This document shows, piece by piece, positions 55,998-64,000 of a stretch of 64,000 nucleotides of DNA (position 1 is its first letter; every line of letters starts with the position of its first letter). The translations under genes and the position numbers were made by a program. The stretch lies in NCBI GenBank assembly GCA_039583875.1, contig CM077165.1, forward strand, positions 78,976,757 to 79,040,756, in the 5' to 3' direction. The notes below the pieces were generated by a model. The model did not search any database and was not told the origin of the DNA. It was given only the letters and a program-made list of their open reading frames with translations. The DNA comes from Platanthera guangdongensis. Lineage: Eukaryota; Streptophyta; Magnoliopsida; Asparagales; Orchidaceae.

Positions 55998-57859
55998 TGA
56001 AAACTACAAATAAACGTACATGCACCCTCTCCCCCAGTGAATAGGTGAGTTCTGCATCTTTTTGCGGAATAAAAATTTGAGCGAGCGATGCACAAAAAAT
56101 AAACAAGCATACAGAGACAAAACCAAGAATTATAGTGGTTCCCCAACCTTGGGTACATCCACATTCCACCTCACCGATCTAGCAACGCACTAGACTCTGT
56201 TACTCCACTATTCTCAGATTGAAAAAAATCCTACCACTCGGAACAAAGTTCCAACAACTCGATCCCTCAAAACAGGATCTACACTCGGAAGAGAAACTTC
56301 CTACAAAAATCTCGGAGAACAAAGTTCCTACTACTCGGAGAAGAATCTCCTACAAGAATCAAAAGATTTACCGAAAAAATATACAATAGTATTATTCCAG
56401 ATCTGAAACTTCAGCCCTTCTTCCTTCTTAAACTTTGAAGCTCTATCAGAAATAGATCGAAGAAGACAAGGCTAAATCTCTAGATCTGAAAACTTTGGAC
56501 TCAGCACAATCAAGGGAAGAATCTGTCGATGTAGAAAATCTTGATCTATTGAATCTCTTGTTCTGAATCTCTGGATTGAAAGCAGATCGATGGTGAAGGT
56601 GATGAACAGCGGCGGCTCCCAATTTAGAAAGAGAATTTGCGATTCAGAATACTTAGGTTTTTCTTCTTAGGGTTGGTCGAATATGATAAGACCTTTTATA
56701 GGACTTGTCTAATGGTCATAATCACATTAAATGCATGCCACGTAGACCAATCAAGTGCTAATCATATTTGAAATTACTTCTGTTGGGACTTAAGAAAAAT
56801 TCAGAAATCTGTATTGCATTTCTCGAGAGAGTTACTTGTACTCAAGAAGAAGTTTTCTGTTTCTCGTGAAGAATTATGAGGTTCTCTAGAAAAGTACTTA
56901 GGAAAAAATGTGGAGGTAGAATTCAACTATCTCGAGAATGAAAGTAAGTACTCGAGAAGAGTAAATTTTTTTCTCTCGAGAAGAGTCATTCTGGTACTCG
57001 AGAACAAGGAAGCATCTCGAGAAAGAGTTCTGACTCTCGAGAAGAGTATTCAATGTCTCGAGAAAAGGTTTCTGGTTCTCGAGAACTATACAAGGCCATC
57101 TCGAGAAAAATCTTTGGCTTCTCGAGAAAAAGACTTAGTAAAAATGTACATGTGGAACTTAGGTATCTCGAGAAGGAGAAGAAGTACTCGAGAAAATAAC
57201 TTCTGTTCTCGAGAAAATTATTCTTTTACTCGAGAGGAGGTTCTCCAGAAAAGTACTTGGGAAAAAATGTGGAGGTAGAATTCAGCTATCTCGAGAATGA
57301 AAGTAAGTACTCGAGAAGAGTAAATTTTTTTTCTCGAGAAGAGTCATTCTGGTACTCGAGAACAAGGAATCATCTCGAGAAAGAGTTCTGACTCTCGAAA
57401 AGAGTATTCAAGGTCTCGAGAAAAGGTTTCTGGTTCTCGAGAACTATACAAGGCCATCTCGAGAAAAATCTTTGGCTTCTCGAGAAAAAGACTTAGTAAA
57501 AATGTACATGTAGAACTTAGGTATCTCGTGAAGGAGAAGTACTCGAGAAAAATGAACTTCTGTTCTCGAGAAAATTATTCTTTTACTCGAGAGGAATAAT
57601 GCATCTCGAGAAAATAAGCTTGTTACTCGAGAAGAGAATCTGTTACTCGAGAAATGACTTCTGGTTTTCGAGAAGTAATACTGACCTTCTCGAGAAATAA
57701 CATTTGGCTTCTCGAGAAAAGGACTTAGAAAAATATTTTGACTGGAAATGAGGTAACTCGAGAAGGAGAGTCATGGAGTACTCGAGTACACATGGATTTC
57801 TCGAGAACAACACTAAGCTTTCTCGAGAACAACTTCTGCAACTCGAGTACATGACTGAT
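55998..57859 (-). repeat. SIRE-like LTR, minus strand, with CTCGAG array
   Basis: On the minus strand: U3 with the array (57850-56816), a TATA box (TATAAAAGG, plus-strand 56693-56702), then R/U5 with the SIRE-type block (plus strand gtggttccccaacc and ttgggtacatccac near 56140), ending at about 55998. The position of the array relative to the TATA box is the same as in the other SIRE-like LTRs, but the module sequence is different. Outer limits are approximate. Confidence 0.7.
56816..57850. repeat. Dense CTCGAGAA palindrome array
   Basis: Some 37 CTCGAG hexamers in about 1.03 kb, usually as CTCGAGAA or TTCTCGAGAA, spaced 20-45 bases. It includes a tandem duplication of about 359 bp: units begin at 56878 and 57237 and share a long block starting gaggttctc and containing aaaatgtggaggtagaattc. 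Confidence 0.95.
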
Positions 57860-59446
57860 TGATGCGATTATTTTTACTTTATGTATAAACTATATAGATA
57901 GGCATAAACTAAATATATTTTTAATCTCAGGCAAGTGCACCTATCAATCATAGTATAAGAGAAATCTACATCTTGTGTCGTATTCCACAGGGTCTTTTCA
58001 AATACTCGTAATCACTCTCACTCTATTATCGTACCTATAATTAAAATTGATTGTTACCCTAACTTAACCTTACTAGGACTACTTGGATAAAGAGACATTG
58101 GAGAATTAAGGATAGTAAAAAGCAGATAATCTAAGAGTAACCACATGAGAACAATAACTCATTAATTCAATTCTATGTAATCGCATAATCACAAGATTAT
58201 CGAATTCGTTGTATTGTAATGGTTAAACCTCTATCGAATTCTCTCTCAAGCAATCCAATACCTAAACCTAAATTGAGTAAATTTTCTCTCGAACAATTCA
58301 GAACACTCAAGTTTGCACTAATATAAAGCAACCCTATCTAATACATAAATTCATGAAATCCTATCTCTAAGATACCATGAATTCCAATTATCCGTATTAC
58401 CATGATCCAAATAACATATCACTCGATCATGCGATTTGAAATACAAAGAGAAAGAACACCAGAATATGAACATATAAACATCATCACAAACATCCAATAT
58501 CTCAATATGGAAGTTTGGAATTCATATAAAACGAATAATAACTTCAAATCTAGGATTAATCTTTTTTGTTTGAAAGCATTTATACAAATAAAATACCACG
58601 AATCCAAAGTAAAAACAACATACATGATTACTAAATTGATTCATAAAAATAAGTCTTATGTAAAATCTAAAATTAAGTTTATATCGACTATGAGGATGGG
58701 GAAATCAAAAGAGATACATAAACAAAAATAAAATCATACGGATTATCTCCTTTGATCTCCCCTCTGCTGAATGCTCTACTTTTGTCCTTCATGAGTTCTC
58801 CAAGCTCTTCAATCCAAAAGTCCCCTTTCTATTTTTCATATAGATTTTTATAGTCTTTTTACAAACAGGGTCGAACACGGGTTCCAACACGGCCGCATCA
58901 CAGGCCGTGTAGGAAGTTTAAAAGCAGTTTAATATGAAAAGATGTGTCTGGTTGTGGGCCGTGTCGTTTGACATGGCTGGGAACACGACCGTGTTGTTCT
59001 TCATGGCTCCACACACGGCTTAGTTTGACAGTAGGCCTGAAAAGGACACGGGTAGTGACACGTGTGTGTTCCTACCCGTGTGGTGCTCTGACTTCTCTTC
59101 CAATCCTTGTGATCTTTCCTGATAAAGGCACAGGTAGTGACATGGGCATGTTCCTACCCGTGTGTGCCCAATTCAAATCATGTCCTCAGTTATGTTGGAT
59201 CCGTGAACACCTCTATTTGCTCCAAGACTTTTAGTTCCAAGGACTTGCAATACCTGTATTAAGAAGATGAATGAATAATTAAATAACTTAATACAGGAAA
59301 TAAAGGAAACTCCATACTGTGCTCTTCTATTCATGAAAATTCAAATTCTTAACTATTTTTTCACAATTATTATGATTGGAGGTATACAATAGTGGACATG
59401 ATTACAAATATGATAGTAAAAAGGACATATAAAATTATACTCATCA
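57860..59446 (+). repeat. LTR-2
   Basis: Starts TGATGCGATT and ends TACTCATCA, 1587 bp. It contains the block CAAGTGCACCTATCAATCA and GTGTCGTATTCCACAGGG, then AT-rich DNA, then palindromic modules at 58870-59180. Related to LTR-1 by both ends. The downstream sequence CCCCCAGACTTAAGTGTTTG is a common start of an internal region in plant LTR elements (recalled). Confidence 0.65.
58870..59180. repeat. ACACGGG/CCCGTGT modules in LTR-2
   Basis: Nested inverted repeats with outer arms ACACGGGTAG and CTACCCGTGT around TGACACGTGTGTGTTC (59046-59082) and a second like it (59130-59163), plus ACACGGCC/GGCCGTGT pairs (58885-58910, 58957-59000). This is the same two-layer design as in the Tekay-like LTRs, although LTR-2 is a different LTR family. 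Confidence 0.8.
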
Positions 59447-60416
59447 AATACCCCCAGACTTAAGTGTTTGCTTGTCCCTAAGCAAACTAAATCAAACACT
59501 TGGGTTACCAACAATTAATTTTTCTTCCGCAAGCTGGTTGCTATGAATTTAAAGAGAAATTTGATGTTGTAATTATATACGAAATAGTATAACAAACTTT
59601 TCTAAATATAACTTTATCTTAAAATTCCCCCCATATATCTCTTAACTATTTTTCACTCTTTCCTAGAAATAAAATTACTGTCATCCATAAAAACTGTGAG
59701 GAGAAAATAACAATCTCAATAAGGTAGGCATTAGTGTTTCAAAACTTATAAGTACCAATATTGATAGATCTAAGCTTGCCTTTTCACACCCTCTCCACGA
59801 CACTAGTTAGGATTAGCTAGGTTGGATCCTTAGGACTTGTATTATGATGTAACCTTTTGGCTTAGGATAAAAGATTATGGCTTAAGATAAATTTGATGGT
59901 TCATATCACACCTAGATAATGATTGAGCCTCTTGCTTTGTAATTACATTAACATACATCAGTACTATAAAAGCACCCCCAGACTTTACAATTATTATACT
60001 TCCCACATTTTTTCTCTTTCTTTTTCTTTTTTTTCTTCTGATGGATACTCTATTTTTGTTAGTTTTTTTCTTATCCAAGGGTCCAGAGTAGGGATCATTC
60101 CAAGTGGGTGTACACGCACTCAGGCCACATATCACTATTTTTTATCCAAGGGTCCATAGTAGGGATCATTCCAAGTGGTTGTACACACACTCAGGCCACA
60201 TATCACTATGAACAAACTCATTCCAAGAAGGTCTCAATGATATATGTGCTAATAGGTAAGGATTTTTGGCCTTGGTTAATTTTAGTAGTAGTGTATCAAA
60301 AGAAAAAGGGATTAGGTCCAACTTGGGTGCGCAAGGGTATAGTGTTTAGGGTTTTGGGCATGCAAGGCTCAAGCTATCAAATGTGAGGCATAAGTCATTT
60401 CCGCCCTAACTAATTA
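59447..60416. other. Internal remnant of LTR-2 element
   Basis: No ORF of substance. A 71-bp tandem duplication (60071-60141 and 60142-60210, TTATCCAAGGGTCC start) is the only structure seen. The element has lost its coding part or was non-autonomous. Confidence 0.45.
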
Positions 60417-60587
60417 GCTTATGTAGTATAGGAGAAATTTACATCTCGTGTCGTATTCCACAGGGTCTTTTCATGTATTCGTACTCACTCTCACTCTTTT
60501 ATCGTACCTATAATTAAAATTGATTATTACCCTAAATTAACCTTATTAGGACTACTTGGATAAAGAGATATTATAGGATTAAGTATA
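60417..60587 (+). repeat. LTR-2-type fragment
   Basis: Matches 57945-58110 (GTGTCGTATTCCACAGGG and the stretch ACTACTTGGATAAAGAGA). It is cut at 60588 by the SIRE-like LTR on the minus strand. Likely the 3' LTR of the LTR-2 element. Confidence 0.7.
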
Positions 60588-62527
60588 TGAAAGTGCAGGT
60601 TAGATCTGATATACTCTAGAGGGCGGGGGGGGGGGGGGGGTGAATAGAGTATGATGCTCACTAAAAGCTTTTTATAACTGTTGTTGTATACCTAAGTGAA
60701 CAGGGAAGCAAAAAAAATAAAGCAAGAACAAAACAATCACAAACCACAGCCAGAAAACAAAAGAAAATAAGCAACCAGATGAAACAAGGAGCTATAGTGG
60801 TTCCCCAACCAATCTTGGTACATCCACTCTTCTACCACCCTAGGTAGGAATCCACTGCAGGATGAGTTGATCAGGTGTCCTGGGCACCAATGAGCTTTTG
60901 ATAAGATACTCAAAAACCAAACCCTCAAGTCTTTTGGAAGGAGACTTGCAACCAGAATAATTTTGAAGGGATTTAAAACCCTGTACAGAAATTGGAGAGA
61001 GGGTGATAGTGTCTTCTCTGTCAACAGTCAGAGAGAAGACTTGTGGATTGATTGTAGCAGATCTTGCTCCCCCTGAGATCTTGAATTGGTCAGGAATGCT
61101 GGAGCACTGCTTCAGGGTGATAGTCCTTCAATGACCTAGAATGCCTGGACCAGAACTGCTTCAGGAACTTCTCTTGACTGATAAAGTTCTGTTGTCCTTT
61201 GAAGTTGTCCTGAGAGTAGAAAGAAGAAGCCTCTTGATTGAATTTGATTGTTCTTCTTCTTCTTGAAAAAGTTCTCTGGTCAAGGCTGATTGCAGTCAAG
61301 AACTTTAGATTTGAGAATGTTTGTTCTTCTCTGCAACTTCACAGTGTCTATCAGATTGTTTGATGTACTGTGATTCTTGAACTCTTTCACTGCTTGATTC
61401 TGTTCTCTTGTAGTGTGTCTCTTCCTTTTTTTTGAGTATCTATTTTTTCTGTATGTCTGTCTCTGACTGAGGGATATTCAAACTTTTGAATGTCGAGCAG
61501 TAATTGCAGTCGGCTTGGAAAGAATCAGCAATCAATGACTTTCCTAACTGTCCCATGGAAAAAACGGCATGTAATCGTCCATAGTCAATGCGCGTTCTAA
61601 CGGTAACATTCTGAGAAGATCTGGCATTAAACGTTCAGGAATCAGCGCCAAAAAACGGGACGGGAACCTTAAAGAAAACCTAATCTGGATTCGTCGAACG
61701 AAGAACACAATTCGTCGAGCTGAACTTGTGTTCGTCGAGCTGAGCTTGAGTTCGTCGAGTTGAGTTTGATAGAGTTCGTTGACCAGACAATCTTCATTCA
61801 TCTGCTAGACAGTCTTCATTCGTCGAGCTGAGAATCAAATTCATCGAGCTGAGAAAAGTTATGGACTTAGACAAAATATCCTGCATCTGCTGAAATGCTG
61901 TGTTGACATAAGTTGGTGTCGACAGATTGATCTTGGTGTCGACACAAGTCCTCTGGTGTCGACATAAGGTAGTGTCGACTGAAATCCTGTTGTCGACACA
62001 AATCGTCTGGTGTCTACAGAAACCCTAAGTGTCGACACAAATTCTCAGAGTCCAGAAATCGTCGAGTAGAGTTTAGAATTCGTCGACCTGAGAAGCTGAC
62101 TTCGTCGACCTGAGAAGCTGTGAACTTGAGATCCAAGTTCGTCGAGCTCAGAATATAATTTGTCGACCGAAGCTTGAGGCTGGACTTAGAAAAATTTGAA
62201 GTTATCCTGACTTTGGCTTGATGTAGAAACTAAGTCTTCGTTGAGCAGAGAATATAGATCATCTAGCTCAGCACTAAGAATTGTCTCACGATCGTCGAGT
62301 GCAGAACTCCTTTCGTCGAGCTGAGTTCGACGAACGTTGAACTCACTTTACTTAGTCATGAAAACTTGTGAGTCTGGAGTCTCTGAGGGTCTTGTTGAAA
62401 GCTGGTCCATCTGGAGTTGAGCCTAAGGACTTAACCTAGACTCTAGGACACAAATTGACCCTGGCTATACATGATGGGTCACATCCTAAGTCAGTGAACC
62501 TAGCCTAAATCAACTAGGGATCCAACA
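60588..62527 (-). repeat. 3' LTR of minus-strand SIRE-like element
   Basis: On the minus strand starts TGTTGGATCCC after the tract aaatagggggagat (62542-62528) and ends GCACTTTCA. 1940 bp. Distal blocks match the LTR at 40610. A run of about 16 G is at 60625-60640. It has a single copy of the 71-bp unit that is duplicated in 40610-42212. U3 has the array at 61690-62345. Confidence 0.88.
61690..62345. repeat. TTCGTCGAGCTGAG and GTGTCGACA module array
   Basis: Repeated TTCGTCGAGCTGA units at 61690-61860 and 62055-62340, with a cluster of GTGTCGACAC-type palindromes between them (61915-62040). The first module shares the TCGTCGA core with the other SIRE-like LTR. The second is the one seen in the Tekay-like LTR at 27130-27380. 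Confidence 0.85.
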
Positions 62528-62712
62528 ATCTCCCCCTATTTGGGTGAGGTCACTAATAGAGACTCAAAACAGAAAAACAAAGCAAGAAAAGAGATATATC
62601 TGGCAGAGAATTATAACACATGCAACAGATATATATATATACACACAGCTTTGTTAATCAGATAGCATAGTTTAAAAATAAATAACAGACAGAAATTGAA
62701 ACACCAAGAAAC

Positions 62713-63323
62713 TTACTTCTTTGGCTTCTTCTGTTGAGGTTTGTCTTCTGCTTTCTTTTCTCCTGCCTTCTTGAAAATAATTTCTCTGTTAGGATTTTGA
62801 GCTTGAGCCACTGTCATGGTCATATCAGCTTCCCCAATAAGTTTTAATGATGTAGCCCTGGGGACAACTGCTTCTGGATGAAGTTTCATATAATCATCGA
62901 CATTAAATAGTTTGTTGCCTTTGTCAAACCTTTTCAGCTCTTCCTTTCTATACTTTGGCATGGTTGAAAGACCAGAGATATCTTTTCCTTCTGCTTTGAC
63001 TTTATTTATCAATGATAGTCCAATCAATTCTTGGTACCTAGCCATTCTTGCAGTATTAGCAGTCTCTGGATCTTTCAAAAGGAATTGGAGGAGAGAGAGG
63101 TCTTTTTGGGCTTTCAGCTTTATGTACTTTTGAACTTTGTTGCTGCTACTGCTGCTTACTTTGACTTCCTGAGGAGGATGTCCCCTGCTGGCTGCTTCCA
63201 GAAGATCTCCCTGACTGTCTCTGATAAGTTTGCATTAGGGCAGATCTATGGGAGCTAAAGCCACTGACACCAGCTGCTGGAGGAGGAGGATCCTTCCTGT
63301 ATCTGTGCACTGGAGCAGGGGAC
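62713..63323 (-). pseudogene. ORF3 C-terminus of second SIRE-like element
   Basis: Minus-strand frame ending at 62713. It aligns with the C-terminus of ORF3 at 49709-51046: shared PPIPFE, TARM, GKDISGLST, YMKLHPEAVVPRA and NPNREIIFKKAGEK. Upstream (63110-63320) it has the same Pro/Gln/Ser-rich run but with a frame shift near 63080 and a stop. At 63323 it is cut by the end of another LTR, so only this tail remains in the window. The stop is 185 bases before its own 3' LTR, as in the complete element. Confidence 0.8.
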
Positions 63324-63832
63324 TGAAAGTGCAGGTTAGATCTGATATACTCTATAGGGGGGGTGAATAGAGTATGGTGCTTGCTAAAAACGTTTTAAAA
63401 CTCTTGTTGTATTCCTAAGTGAACAGGGAAGCAAATAACATAAAGTAAACACAGCAACTACCTAATCAAAAAGCAATCACAGAACAATCAGAAACCACAG
63501 CCAGAAAACAAAAGAAAATAAGCAACCAGATGACACAAGGAGATATAGTGGTTCCCCAATAAATCTGGGTACATCCACTCTTCTACCACCCTAGGTAGGA
63601 ATCCACTGCAGGATGAGTTGATCAGGTGTCCTGGGCACCAATGAGCTTTTGATAAGGTACTCAAAAACTAAACCAGATTTTTTGATCAGGTATCTTGCCA
63701 CCAATGAGCTTTTGATAAGGTACTCAAAAACTAAACCAGATTTTTTGATCAGGTGTCTTGCCACCACTGAGTTTTGACAAGGTCTCAGAAACCAACACAA
63801 ACTTTTGAAGGGAGTTTGATAAACCCTTTACA

Positions 63833-63877
<45 letters not shown>

Positions 63878-64000
63878 CTTCTCTGTCAACAATCAGAAGA
63901 AGATAGTGGATGTTGTCAAAGCTCCCCCTGAGTTCTTGAGTTGTTCAGGAAGTGAAGCTTTGCAGTAGGGTGATAGGCCTTCAGAAGATTTGATCTCCAG
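63324..64000 (-). repeat. Another SIRE-like LTR, minus strand, to window end
   Basis: Starts (plus strand) TGAAAGTGCAGGTTAG like 60588 and runs off the window. It has three copies of the 71-bp unit (63635-63780) and a GA microsatellite. On its left there is no primer site but a broken ORF3, so it is the 3' end of another element inserted into ORF3. Confidence 0.8.
63835..63873. repeat. (GA)n microsatellite
   Basis: About 19 GA/AG dinucleotides in a row within the SIRE-like LTR. Confidence 0.95.

Noticed and set aside
56816..57850. CRISPR-like or satellite array
   Set aside because: The common word is only 6-8 bases with variable spacing; it sits in an LTR U3, and the only long repeat is the 359-bp duplication.
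58402..58731. 109-codon ORF in LTR-2
   Set aside because: Lys/Ile/Asn-rich product of an AT-rich stretch, within an LTR, without recognisable motif.
1..64000. Bacterial or phage contamination
   Set aside because: Element types, LTR structure, plant TATA boxes, AT-rich simple repeats and GT...AG intron are all of plant nuclear type.

Overview
The window is plant nuclear DNA, almost certainly from an angiosperm. It is a dense, repeatedly nested block of LTR retrotransposons, and I find no ordinary host gene, tRNA or rRNA in it. The evidence is LTR pairs with TG...CA ends, target-site duplications, primer sites of the TGGTATCAGAG type, polypurine tracts and the gag, protease, integrase, reverse transcriptase (RT) and RNase H blocks of Ty3/Gypsy and Ty1/Copia elements. 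The assembly has one gap of exactly 500 N (9129-9628).

Layout. 1-4971: the 3' half of a Gypsy chromovirus (Tekay/Del-like; copy 1) and its 2.6-kb 3' LTR. 4972-9128: partial LTR, gag, protease and RT of a second Gypsy family (family B), running into the gap. 9629-17611: a decayed minus-strand reading frame with its own TATA box, next to a plus-strand LTR, and split by a very young complete Copia element (11060-16416, TSD AAGAA, LTRs differing at one base). 17612-19075: LTR fragments. 19076-24768: a minus-strand copy of family B (copy E) with a 2.5-kb LTR. 25894-30549: a small gag-only element with 274-bp LTRs, containing a truncated Tekay-like copy 2. 30550-32350: a head-to-head array of GC-core/T-tract units that could fold into one very large hairpin. 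32791-55697: three nested elements. LTR-1 is interrupted by a complete Tekay-like copy 3 (33271-54425, TSD CGTAC), whose 3' LTR is interrupted by a complete 12.2-kb SIRE-like Copia element (40610-52800, TSD GGTTT) with an extra ORF after pol. 55998-64000: further SIRE-like LTRs on the minus strand, a second LTR related to LTR-1, and a minus-strand fragment of a second SIRE-like extra ORF.

The most unusual feature is shared by many of these elements. Their LTRs, mostly in the upstream (U3) part, carry dense arrays of short, CG-containing palindromic modules. Core motifs include GACACGGGCGTGTC, GATCGTCGAA/TTCGACGATC, GTGTCGACAC, CTCGAGAA, CGTGCG/CGCACG and CGCCCGGGCG. Related LTRs can carry different modules, while unrelated Gypsy and Copia LTRs share the same module. 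The SIRE-like element also has the modules inside its gag end and between pol and ORF3, and its ORF3 sits directly behind an internal copy of the LTR-end/primer-site junction.

Most coding regions are broken. Gypsy copies are broken mainly by nonsense changes of the C-to-T/G-to-A kind. The Copia copies are broken mainly by single-base deletions, which could be assembly errors. All family and lineage assignments come from reading motifs by eye; no database search was run.
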